This document shows, one piece after another, positions 19,649-27,943 of a DNA stretch of 47,966 bases. The translations under genes and the position numbers were made by a program. Origin of the DNA: Fibrobacteria bacterium GUT307 (lineage in GTDB: Bacteria; Fibrobacterota; Fibrobacteria; Fibrobacterales; Fibrobacteraceae); NCBI GenBank assembly GCA_001462235.1, contig LIUI01000154.1, positions 1 to 47,966 on the forward strand, written 5' to 3'. The number at the start of each line of letters is the position of its first letter. The first letter of the stretch is position 1. The notes under the pieces were generated by a model, which did no database searches, was not told where the DNA came from, and worked only from the letters and a program-made list of their open reading frames with translations.

Positions 19649-20977
19649 TTACGCAGATACAGCCATTTCGCTAATAGCTAGGCTTGGGACTTTTACGCCG
19701 GAAAAGGAATCGTTGTATTCATCGCCCATTCCAACTATGTTTTTTAGCAAATCAAAGAAATTCGCAGAAATGGTAAGGTTGTCTGCGGCGTGGAGTGGAG
19801 TGCCGTTTTCACACCAAAAGCCCTGCGCCCCTATGCTTATTTCTCCGCTTACTGCATTGCAGCCAGAACTTCCTTCTAAATGGTTTATGAGCAGGCATTT
19901 TGGAAATACAGTCAAAAGCTCTTTTTTAGAGAGTTCGCCTGGGGGAACAACAGCATTCATAAAGCTAGTAACCGCCTTGCCGGCAAAGCCTCTTGTGCCA
20001 TGCCCTGTGCTTTTGCGATTTTCCTTTGACGCAGATTCCATATTGTATAAAAAACTCTTGAACTCCCCATTTTCAACAACGCTTAAAGCGGCGGTTGGAA
20101 TTCCCTCGCTGTCCATGAGTGTTGAACCCGGCAAATCCGGTTGCAAAGGGTCGCTAAGAAGGGAAAATTTTTCGCTTGCAATTTTTTTGCCCAAACTTCC
20201 TTTTAATCTGGATAAACCCTTTTGCGCATTTTCTGCAAAAAAGGAAGAGAGGTATATAGACAAAATATTTGAAGAAATTCTCTTAGAGAGAATCACCGGT
20301 ATTTTACCGCTCTGTATGGGTCTGGGAGATAAGAGTTCCTTTGCTCTGGTAATAACCTCACCGGATATTTGTTCTGTGGAAACAACGCTAAAATCTCTGC
20401 CACCTTTGTTGTACCAGCCCATCTTCACAATGCCGTTTCGCTCTGCAACAGCACCTATGCCTATCCCAAAATTATTTCTTTGATCTTTGAAAAAAATACC
20501 CTTGCTGTTAGCAAAGATAGTTGTAGAAGAGGATATTTCTGCGCCCAAATCCGGGACGTTTTTTATCTCGCTTGCTGCCAAGACTTGTTTTTCAATGCTA
20601 AGACAGGTGTTCAGCAAATAATTTATATCTACGCTTTCCAGTTCCGGGTTATAGGTTGGCAGTACTTGGCTTATGGCTGTTGGCTTTGGCAACTCCACGT
20701 TTATGGGTTCTGTGTATTCGCTATTAGAAAGGGCATCTGCAAGGGTTTGCAACAGAGACTCTTTTGAAAATTTTTCCGTTGAGGCATAGCCGGGTTTTTG
20801 ATTTTTGAAAATGCGAATTCCTATTCCGCAAGAATTTGAAATCTCCGTGTTTTGCAATGCTCCGTTGAAAACGGAAATACCCCGGCTATCGTAGTTGCCT
20901 GCCAAAATATCAAACTGCTCGGCACCGCTTTTTTTAGCTATCTCGCTCAAATATTCTACCGATTCCTGCATGTTCAT
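19649..20977 (-). CDS. pmbA: PmbA/TldE-family metallopeptidase subunit
   Basis: 442 residues. Family features are SRGISVFNGALQNTE near the N-terminus, DLGAEISSSTTIFANSKGI in the middle, and PGELSKKELL with GEISIGAQGFWCENG in the C-terminal domain. TldD/PmbA proteins form a protease acting on modified peptides and unfolded substrates; PmbA itself lacks the metal-binding HExxxH of TldD. No tldD is visible here. Its ATG overlaps the PurO-like gene stop (4 nt). Confidence 0.93.
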   Translation of the reverse strand: MNMQESVEYLSEIAKKSGAEQFDILAGNYDSRGISVFNGALQNTEISNSCGIGIRIFKNQKPGYASTEKFSKESLLQTLADALSNSEYTEPINVELPKPTAISQVLPTYNPELESVDINYLLNTCLSIEKQVLAASEIKNVPDLGAEISSSTTIFANSKGIFFKDQRNNFGIGIGAVAERNGIVKMGWYNKGGRDFSVVSTEQISGEVITRAKELLSPRPIQSGKIPVILSKRISSNILSIYLSSFFAENAQKGLSRLKGSLGKKIASEKFSLLSDPLQPDLPGSTLMDSEGIPTAALSVVENGEFKSFLYNMESASKENRKSTGHGTRGFAGKAVTSFMNAVVPPGELSKKELLTVFPKCLLINHLEGSSGCNAVSGEISIGAQGFWCENGTPLHAADNLTISANFFDLLKNIVGMGDEYNDSFSGVKVPSLAISEMAVSA

Positions 20978-21657
20978 AGATTTCCGTTCCTCATAATAAT
21001 TTCACCATTGAAAGACACCAAAATAGAAACCCTGTATTTTGGGTTTAGCATATCCCAGTAAAAATTGAGATTTTCTTGAGCTGTGCTTTTTATGGGCATC
21101 CTGCGGGGGAGGCCTTTGAAGGATGGCAATGGGTCAAAGTCGCCTTCGTAAGTAGTGAGCATTTCGCCAAAGCCGGCTGTGCCGGCTTCTTTTTCAATGA
21201 AAAGAGATTCCCGCTTTGGGTTTTCTTTGCCGTTTGCTTTTATGATTGAAAGGGCATAAGAGCCGTTGGGGTAAAAAATGCCGGATATCCTTGGGGTGTA
21301 GTTTGGGGCATCCGGTTCGAACGTTCTGGTTTTAAGGGCTTCTTCGGCTGTTTTGCCGCTTTGCAAAAATTCCGCTATGGTATCGGTTTGGTTGCCGTTG
21401 CTTATTATGTGCGCTTCGTTTACTACCCTTAGCGGAGTGTAAATTATTAGGCTTGGGTCTGTGAGTTTTTTTTCGTCAAAGGCTTTGGTGCTTACGGAGC
21501 CGTCTTTGTTTTGGACAAAGATTCGATTTTTGCTGTTCTCGCTCCTGCCCATAATCCAATAAATTTGAACCCGCTCGCCGCCCGGCGCAAGCCCCATTAT
21601 TATGCCCCTCCCAGGGTAAGCATTGTTTTTTAGCCAATCCAAAGATAATTCCTGCAT
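20974..21657 (-). CDS. purO: IMP cyclohydrolase, PurO-like family
   Basis: 227 residues. The segments YPGRGIIMGLAPGGERVQIYWIMGRS and NRIF near the N-terminus, and YTPRISGIFYP in the middle, match the archaeal-type IMP cyclohydrolase family (PurO). That enzyme closes FAICAR to IMP, the last step of purine synthesis, which most bacteria do with the C-terminal half of PurH. No PurH is in the window, so whether PurO substitutes for it here is unknown. It lies 3 nt after lolA and overlaps pmbA. Confidence 0.8.
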   Translation of the reverse strand: MQELSLDWLKNNAYPGRGIIMGLAPGGERVQIYWIMGRSENSKNRIFVQNKDGSVSTKAFDEKKLTDPSLIIYTPLRVVNEAHIISNGNQTDTIAEFLQSGKTAEEALKTRTFEPDAPNYTPRISGIFYPNGSYALSIIKANGKENPKRESLFIEKEAGTAGFGEMLTTYEGDFDPLPSFKGLPRRMPIKSTAQENLNFYWDMLNPKYRVSILVSFNGEIIMRNGNL

Positions 21658-21660
21658 TCT

Positions 21661-22281
21661 TTACCTCATGTCTATTTCGTCTGTGCCGGAGGGTGCGGTG
21701 AATTTAAATTCTTTTTCGGAAAATTTTCCCTTGCTCAAATTCTCAATGGAATACCAAGTATCGTTGCCAAAGTTATCTATTGTGTGCAAGCGAACGGGTG
21801 AACAGTCCAAAGGCAAAAGCCACACTTCCATAGATTTGAACTGGTCTTTGTATTTATCCGGGTTAAGGCTCAGGGCATGAACGCTTTTATTTTTCCACAA
21901 TTCTTTTTTTGTGCTTATGGCTTTTGTGTTAAGGTAGCGAAAAAGCACCTCGCTGGGCTGCAATTTATTTTCCAAATCTGAGATGAGTTTTATGAGCACC
22001 TGTTTTTGCAAGGGGTTGTATTGCCACAAATTAACGCCGTCGCTTAAAATTTGCAAATCCGGCATAGTCAATGCAAAGCGGTTATTTTTTGAGGTTAGCA
22101 GGGTTCCGCTTCTTTGAATTTCTTCGCCTGTGCTTGCAACTCTGGTTAACATTTGAAAATTGAATTTGAATTCCGCATCTTTGCCAAAATAACTGGCAGA
22201 GCATTTGAGCAGGGAATCGGCTTGGTTTGCAAGGGCGTATGCTACGGTCAAAAGGAGCATAGTGAAAATTTTGCAAGTCAT
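21661..22281 (-). CDS. lolA: Outer-membrane lipoprotein carrier LolA-like protein
   Basis: 206 residues with a signal peptide (about 1-18, LLLTVAYALA). The beta-rich body has the family pattern of a concave lipid-binding sheet: FQMLTRVASTGEEIQRSGTL, RFALTMPDLQILSDGVNLWQYNP and WYSIENLSKGKFSEKEFKFTAP. LolA carries lipoproteins across the periplasm. Its ATG overlaps the stop of the glycosyltransferase gene (4 nt). Confidence 0.8.
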   Translation of the reverse strand: MTCKIFTMLLLTVAYALANQADSLLKCSASYFGKDAEFKFNFQMLTRVASTGEEIQRSGTLLTSKNNRFALTMPDLQILSDGVNLWQYNPLQKQVLIKLISDLENKLQPSEVLFRYLNTKAISTKKELWKNKSVHALSLNPDKYKDQFKSMEVWLLPLDCSPVRLHTIDNFGNDTWYSIENLSKGKFSEKEFKFTAPSGTDEIDMR

Positions 22282-24731
22282 AGAACTCCCATAGCTTTTG
22301 CCAATTCCGCTATATTTGAATTTTGCGAAAATTTTTCCTTTGCTTTTGAAATTATTTTTATAGCTTCCTGAATATCCCCGTTCAACGCCAAAGCCTGCAC
22401 ATAAAGGAATATAAAATCCGGGGTATCTTCCAAATCTTTTTTTAAGAATTTCAAATTATCCAATGCTTCTATGGCTCTATCTTTAGATACATAAATCTCT
22501 GCCAAGGCAAGGGGATTATGCGTAGCTCCAAGCATTACATTCTTGAGTGTTTTTAGAATATCTATGGCAAGAGCGGTTTCACCTATTTTGTTCCAATGCT
22601 CTGCCAAAAAATGCAAAGCGCTTGTATGGGCCTGTGCCGGGTTAGACGGCAAAAAACTTATTTTTGGAATAAAGGATGCCAAGTATCCATAGTATTTAAT
22701 CGCTTCTTCGTTTTGCCCAAGTTTAACTAAAAGCGATGCCTTTTTGCTTATAGAAGGTTCATAATAAGGGTCTGCTTTTAAGGAACTGTTTAAGTAATCC
22801 ATTGCTTCATCTGTTTTCCCTAGACGTTCCAAAATTCCTGCTATGCTTTGCGGAATTAAAATCTCAAAGAAATCATCGTAATGCTCTTTTTTTGCCTTTT
22901 CCATAGCATTTTTGAACCATACTAGGGCATTTTCATAATCTTCTATAATTTCATAGCTAACCGCATAATGGTACATAGCATTCGGGTTCATTTTCATAGG
23001 GTCCGGATATTCTTCATTGAACAATGCAAGATTGCGCGTCTGCTTTTCTTTTAGCAATGCAGGGTCTGCGTAACCTGTGTGGAAAACTTCCAGAAGCAAC
23101 CTCTCTTCTATCAATTTCAACTTTCTCACACTTGGCAAAATTTGTTCGTGAATTTTGCCTTCAAAACTTATTTTAGGGTTATTTGGGAATACCCTTATTT
23201 GTGAAAATTTTGTTCCCGTTTTACCTTCATTTGCAGAGTTGCAAACCACAAGAGAAAAGACCTTGTTTGGAATTTCTTGGCTCAGTTTTTTGCGGAGTTC
23301 CACAACTGTTTTTTGTGGTAGCCTGTCATCTGCATCTAGCCAGATTATCCAGCGGCTTGTAGCTTTTGAAATGGAATAATTCCTTGCTGCAGAAAAATCT
23401 TTGTTCCATTCAATATGTTCTATTTTTGCCCCGTAGCTCTGCGCTATTTCAATGGTTTTATCCGTAGAGCCGGTATCTGTAATTATAATTTCGTCTGCTA
23501 GGCCTTGCGCAGATTTTAGGCATTCCCCTATATTTTGTTCCTCGTCTTTAACTATCATGCAAAGGGAAAGCAAGGGGCGTTTATCGTTTTTGTTAAGCAA
23601 TGCCGAGTTTGCACGTTCAAATAACCATTGTGCTTCTTCATTATTTTTATCTTCCTTTAGCATTTGCTCTGCATAATTCTTTGATAATTTCATATTGCCT
23701 TGCTCAAATTCCCACAAGCTCAAATTTTTTAGAGCATCCATTTTCATAGCAAAATAATTTGTTCCACCAGAGGAAATATCCGCTTTCATGTTCAAAAATT
23801 TCTTATAAAAAACCATGCTCTCTGCTTTTTTATTTTCAGATATCAAAAGTAGAGCAAGCCCATAATACGCTTCTTCACTTTTTGGGAATTGCTTCATGCA
23901 TTTGTCGTACACTTCCTTTGCTTCTTCACACTTACCCAATGCAGTCAAATGCCTACCCAATTTGTTCATAGCATTCATTCTGAGTTCTAGCTGAATGGAT
24001 GTACATGGCAATTCCATGGCACGTTTGTAATAATCCGCAGCTTTTTCAAGTTCGTTCAATATGGAGTAGGAATCGCCAAATTCAATTAAACCCTCAAGGC
24101 GTTTTTCCTGTTCCGGGTCTGCTAATTGCAAGTCTAAATTTCTTCTGGCTTTTTTTTGCCGAATTTCCAGAGTCTCGTAGCCCATGTGCCAGATTGCAAT
24201 ATTGGTATTTACAGGATTAAGCCCCAAATTAAATGCAGATTTTATTATAGTCTCGTGTATGCGCCCCTCAAAGCGTATTTCCGGATGATTTGGAAACATC
24301 CTGGCTTGCATGAATCTTAAACCCGTAGGTTTGCCGGCTTCTGTATTGCAAATTGTAAAAGAAACCATGCGATCCAGAGGCGCGAGCTTTAATTTGTTAA
24401 AAGCACTAACTTGGTCCGGTGGAACATAGTCATCTGCATCCATCCATATAATCCAGGAGCAAGTTGCTTTTTCAAGGCTTAAATTGCGGGAATAGGCAAA
24501 ATCTCCAATCCATTCGGACTGTATTAAAACGGTCTTTGGAAAGGACTGAACAATCTCAATGGTTTTATCCGTGGAGCCTGTGTCGTTTACTACAATTTCG
24601 TCTGCAAAGGGCAAGAAACTTTTGATGGCACGCCCTATATTTGCTTCTTCGTTTTTAACTATCATGCAAATGGAAAGGGTGTTTCTTTTGCCAACGCAAG
24701 GCAAAGCTTTTTTTATGGTTCCAAAGGACAT
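22278..24731 (-). CDS. Double GT2 glycosyltransferase with TPR repeats
   Basis: 817 residues built as a tandem duplication. The first GT2 domain (about 17-190) has LSICMIVKNEEANIGRAIKS, NDTGSTDKT and DADD. A TPR block follows (about 195-370). The second GT2 domain (about 385-565) has LSLCMIVKDEEQNIGECLKS, TDTGSTDKT and DADD, and a second TPR block (about 580-800) ends the protein. Both copies keep the nucleotide-sugar aspartates. Each resembles SunS/WaaE-like transferases that often act on peptides or lipids; the acceptor is unknown. It is the first gene of the operon with lolA, purO and pmbA. Confidence 0.88.
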   Translation of the reverse strand: MSFGTIKKALPCVGKRNTLSICMIVKNEEANIGRAIKSFLPFADEIVVNDTGSTDKTIEIVQSFPKTVLIQSEWIGDFAYSRNLSLEKATCSWIIWMDADDYVPPDQVSAFNKLKLAPLDRMVSFTICNTEAGKPTGLRFMQARMFPNHPEIRFEGRIHETIIKSAFNLGLNPVNTNIAIWHMGYETLEIRQKKARRNLDLQLADPEQEKRLEGLIEFGDSYSILNELEKAADYYKRAMELPCTSIQLELRMNAMNKLGRHLTALGKCEEAKEVYDKCMKQFPKSEEAYYGLALLLISENKKAESMVFYKKFLNMKADISSGGTNYFAMKMDALKNLSLWEFEQGNMKLSKNYAEQMLKEDKNNEEAQWLFERANSALLNKNDKRPLLSLCMIVKDEEQNIGECLKSAQGLADEIIITDTGSTDKTIEIAQSYGAKIEHIEWNKDFSAARNYSISKATSRWIIWLDADDRLPQKTVVELRKKLSQEIPNKVFSLVVCNSANEGKTGTKFSQIRVFPNNPKISFEGKIHEQILPSVRKLKLIEERLLLEVFHTGYADPALLKEKQTRNLALFNEEYPDPMKMNPNAMYHYAVSYEIIEDYENALVWFKNAMEKAKKEHYDDFFEILIPQSIAGILERLGKTDEAMDYLNSSLKADPYYEPSISKKASLLVKLGQNEEAIKYYGYLASFIPKISFLPSNPAQAHTSALHFLAEHWNKIGETALAIDILKTLKNVMLGATHNPLALAEIYVSKDRAIEALDNLKFLKKDLEDTPDFIFLYVQALALNGDIQEAIKIISKAKEKFSQNSNIAELAKAMGVL

Positions 24732-24743
24732 GTGGGGAATATA
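24732..24743 (-). promoter_or_regulatory. Leaderless-type -10 element of the glycosyltransferase gene
   Basis: TATATT on the minus strand (24743-24738) preceded by TTTTTTC lies exactly 6 nt before ATG 24731. No Shine-Dalgarno is present. Confidence 0.5.
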
Positions 24744-24758
24744 GAAAAAACTACCGCA

Positions 24759-25199
24759 TCAATACGCCTTGTGCAATATAATCCCTATTGTAGCCATAGT
24801 GTCGCTTGCTTCGTTATACAATTTTAAAATTGAGTTCCATTCCCCAATGCTCATTTTTATTTTTTTCTCAAGAGCATCCTGCCTATAAGATGCCGCACGC
24901 CCAAGCAATTCTGCAACCTTATCCAGCGAATCAAAATATTCCGGCAATATATTCAAAAAAGGCAAATCTGCCTCCGGCGCATTCGCCCGCTCTTTTGCCA
25001 AAAATTCCTTTTGCTCCCTGCATTTTTCCTGCAAATGAGCCATCATCCTTGTTATGCGAATCCAATCGACCTGTGGCGCAATTAAATTTATAGGCCACAT
25101 TTTTTTTATGGAAAACTTGAACATGGAATCATGAGCTGCACGTTGAAGCCCCAGCATTTCCCGCAAATTAGCAAGCATAGTCTCTTTTAATGAAGGCAT
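24759..25199 (-). CDS. Hypothetical helical protein
   Basis: 146 residues, predicted mostly alpha-helical and basic, with no signal peptide or membrane helix. I do not recognise a family. Its ATG directly abuts the stop of the flippase-like gene, so it is the last gene of the glycoconjugate operon. Confidence 0.65.
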   Translation of the reverse strand: MPSLKETMLANLREMLGLQRAAHDSMFKFSIKKMWPINLIAPQVDWIRITRMMAHLQEKCREQKEFLAKERANAPEADLPFLNILPEYFDSLDKVAELLGRAASYRQDALEKKIKMSIGEWNSILKLYNEASDTMATIGIILHKAY

Positions 25200-26075
25200 T
25201 TACTTAATGTAGAAAACGCTGATTACCCACCCCTGCACCGCTTGCAAAATAATCACAGCATAGCCCAAAAACAGAGATGCGAGCAATTGCTCGGAATTTA
25301 TTGTATAAGCAGTTAAAGAAAGCATACTCCATTCTCTAACTCCAATTCCGTTAAAAGAGATAGGAATGGCCGTTATCAAAATAGTTGCTGGCACTATAAC
25401 AAAAACCAAAGCAAGCGAAAATTCTATTCCAACGGCATAAAACAATGAAATTTGCATAAATACAACTAAAATCTGCATTAACAGAGAACCAAACATTGCT
25501 ATTGCCAAACGTAATGGATATTCCTTATATTCTCTTAACTTCCCTGCAATTTCCCCCAATTTTCCTTTTTTGAACGGATTAAAAACAATGAATAAGCAAA
25601 ATACCACCAAAAGCAAAGAGGCTGCTGCCATAAATCCAATTGCCTGCTCAGGAATTTTTTCCGAATGCGGCAAGGCAAGCCAAAACAATAAACACACCGC
25701 TAACAATCCAAAAATCTTAGCTATAAAAACCGAAGCCACGCTACCGGCTATAACATTGTGTGCACGCCCAAGAGCAATGGAACGGTAAGCATCTCCACCA
25801 ATACCGCCAGGAGCCAGTATGTTAAAAAAATAACCAACTGCGGTATATTTTAATAAAATGCTAAATTTTGGTTTTTGCTCTTTAGGAACAATTAAAAGAT
25901 AATGCCAGCGAAATGCTTGATTCAAAATGATAAGCTCACCCAGCAGGAATGTCGCTAAAAACCAGCCGATTTTAGCATTTTGCAAATTATAAAAAATTTC
26001 AGATATTGGAAATTTCCATATCACTAAAACAATTAAAGAAATACTGACTAATAATTTTACGGCAAATTTCACCAT
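25200..26075 (-). CDS. Flippase-like integral membrane protein (lysylphosphatidylglycerol synthase TM family)
   Basis: 291 residues with about eight membrane helices. It shows the pattern of the AglD/MprF-type membrane domain: LNQAFRWHYLL, YFFNILAPGGIGGDAYR and IPISFNGIGVREW. Members are thought to move lipid-linked sugars or lipids across the membrane. Its start overlaps the GT8 gene end by 7 nt, which supports a role in glycoconjugate export. Confidence 0.85.
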   Translation of the reverse strand: MVKFAVKLLVSISLIVLVIWKFPISEIFYNLQNAKIGWFLATFLLGELIILNQAFRWHYLLIVPKEQKPKFSILLKYTAVGYFFNILAPGGIGGDAYRSIALGRAHNVIAGSVASVFIAKIFGLLAVCLLFWLALPHSEKIPEQAIGFMAAASLLLVVFCLFIVFNPFKKGKLGEIAGKLREYKEYPLRLAIAMFGSLLMQILVVFMQISLFYAVGIEFSLALVFVIVPATILITAIPISFNGIGVREWSMLSLTAYTINSEQLLASLFLGYAVIILQAVQGWVISVFYIK

Positions 26076-27091
26076 AACTTTGAAACCTTATACTGTATGG
26101 TTCTCAAAATTTTTTCAAGAAAATTCACAATTAAAACAACAAATAATCTTTGTGGTAGAATTTTGAATAGAATTCTTGTGATTTTCACATATATCCACAT
26201 ATATCCTTTGTTCTGCTTTTTGTGCATGGCATAGTTTGCCCAAGGCGAATCGCAAAAAAAAGAAAACCAAATTTGTGAACCTTTGCTATCAAAACAATCT
26301 TTAAACCACGGCCTGCCACTCAAATAATAGTTTGTGTAATGCAAAATTTTTGGATTTTCTCTGGCCTCATTCAATTCTTGTTCCGAATAAAAAGGAGTCT
26401 CGCTACGATATGCTATGCTGTATATGGACTTGTTGTTATACAGCCTTACTATTGGCGTTGTATTATAGGTCAATTGCAAAGTTCTTATTGTCCCCTTTAA
26501 AACTCTGCAAAATGCACTTTGGTCCGGATAGATAGTGGGGAAGTTCAAAATGTCATTTAAGATTGCATTGCCAGTGTTATGCTCTCTCCAAAAATCGAGA
26601 TTTATGAGTATAACGCCGGAATTATAATATTCGTAAATATTTTCCAAGTTAATTTTTTTCTTATACTTTTCTGAGCGAACATCTTTTGCCATTGCACAGG
26701 AATAATCTTTTATATCCATTTGCGCCAGTTCCGCCAAACTGCCGTTTACAACAGTATCGCCGTCTAGGTAAAGAACTTTTGAAACCTCAGCGGGCAAAAC
26801 TTCTGCAATGCATAATCTAGAATATGGAGCAAAAGCATTTGCATAACTTACCAAACCTTGATTTTTAATTTTTTCATTCAGAAATTTTGATACATCTATA
26901 AAATGCAGTTCTGCTTTGCCTTTTGCTATTTCCTCAAAATTTATTTTGTTATTTTCGCTTATTTCATTTGCCAAAATATAAACGCAAATATTCAAATCTT
27001 TGTTATTTTTAAGCAAACTGAGCAAACTCACTCCCGTTTGCATTGCAAAGGAATCATCGCTTGCGTAAACTATATTAAATTTTTCTGTCAT
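26069..27091 (-). CDS. Glycosyltransferase family 8
   Basis: 340 residues. NIVYASDDSFAMQTGVSLLSLL starts the nucleotide-binding fold, YLDGDTVVNGSL carries the DxD metal motif (Asp-Gly-Asp), and YYNSGVILINLDFWR and YPDQSAFCRVL follow. GT8 enzymes are retaining transferases using UDP-glucose or UDP-galactose, commonly in LPS core synthesis. The C-terminus has a basic amphipathic stretch that may contact the membrane. Neighbours are FkbM (3 nt upstream) and the flippase-like gene. Confidence 0.92.
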   Translation of the reverse strand: MTEKFNIVYASDDSFAMQTGVSLLSLLKNNKDLNICVYILANEISENNKINFEEIAKGKAELHFIDVSKFLNEKIKNQGLVSYANAFAPYSRLCIAEVLPAEVSKVLYLDGDTVVNGSLAELAQMDIKDYSCAMAKDVRSEKYKKKINLENIYEYYNSGVILINLDFWREHNTGNAILNDILNFPTIYPDQSAFCRVLKGTIRTLQLTYNTTPIVRLYNNKSIYSIAYRSETPFYSEQELNEARENPKILHYTNYYLSGRPWFKDCFDSKGSQIWFSFFCDSPWANYAMHKKQNKGYMWIYVKITRILFKILPQRLFVVLIVNFLEKILRTIQYKVSKLW

Positions 27092-27094
27092 TTT

Positions 27095-27943
27095 TTATAA
27101 TTGAGCGTACAAAACAGTTTCTGTAGAGTAATCTTTGTTATGCTGCCTTACATAAAAATTATATTCCGGAACGATTGAATGTATATATTCTGCTATAGAA
27201 ATCATATCTTGATCGCTGTGGTAAATGCAAATTGCAAGTTTTGGCTTGTCTCTTAATATAACTTTTTCTGCACCCTTCAGAGCCTCCAATTCAGCTCCTT
27301 CTATATCCATTTTTATAAGTGTGACTTTATCTCCTGAATTTTCGCAAACGCTATCTATGCTTTTTGTTGTTATGCTAAACTCTCCGTTTTCTTGTATGCA
27401 GCTAACGCTATCTTCGGTTGAGGAAAAATTCATTTGGCCATTGCTAGAAAATGCCCCAGCATTTAGAATATGTATTTGGGGATTGGAAGAGAATTTTTGA
27501 AAAAGTATTTTATAGTTAGTTAAATCTGGTTCAAATGCTATTATTTTTTTGTATTCTATATTCGGCAAATTCAAAAAATTCTCAATAGTATCTCCAGTAA
27601 AAGCACCGCAATCCACTAGCACTTCGTCTTTTTCATATTTAAAAAAATCATTTACAAAATATTGATTTTGCTCGCCGTGGTATGGGAATTTTTTTTTGCC
27701 ATTGCATCTAAAATCTATCATAGACAAATATGTTTTTTTGCTTTCTTCATCTGCCAGCAGATTTGCCACAAAATTTACCTTGTCTGCATTGATTTTAAAA
27801 AATTGCCGGCTTTGCGGTTGCATGTAAACTTTATGCTTGAATTTGAGCCAGTATGGTATAAGTTTTTTCCATAGAAAAGAATTTCTAAGCCATTTGTTGT
27901 TATCTCTTATTTTTCTAGCAAAATCAAAAAATGCTTTTTTCAT
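27095..27943 (-). CDS. FkbM-family SAM-dependent methyltransferase
   Basis: 282 residues. The SAM-binding fold is visible: VDCGAFTGDTIENF (motif I, near residue 105), IIAFEPD (motif II) and LIKMDIEGAELEALKGA (the characteristic FkbM segment). FkbM enzymes O-methylate sugars and polyketides, so methylation of a surface glycan is a reasonable inference here. It overlaps the YfhO gene end by 20 nt. Confidence 0.9.
   Translation of the reverse strand: MKKAFFDFARKIRDNNKWLRNSFLWKKLIPYWLKFKHKVYMQPQSRQFFKINADKVNFVANLLADEESKKTYLSMIDFRCNGKKKFPYHGEQNQYFVNDFFKYEKDEVLVDCGAFTGDTIENFLNLPNIEYKKIIAFEPDLTNYKILFQKFSSNPQIHILNAGAFSSNGQMNFSSTEDSVSCIQENGEFSITTKSIDSVCENSGDKVTLIKMDIEGAELEALKGAEKVILRDKPKLAICIYHSDQDMISIAEYIHSIVPEYNFYVRQHNKDYSTETVLYAQL

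Noticed and set aside
19257-20483. 408-codon open frame on the plus strand
   Set aside because: It is antisense to the pmbA and PilZ genes, which have clear family motifs; the translated product has none.
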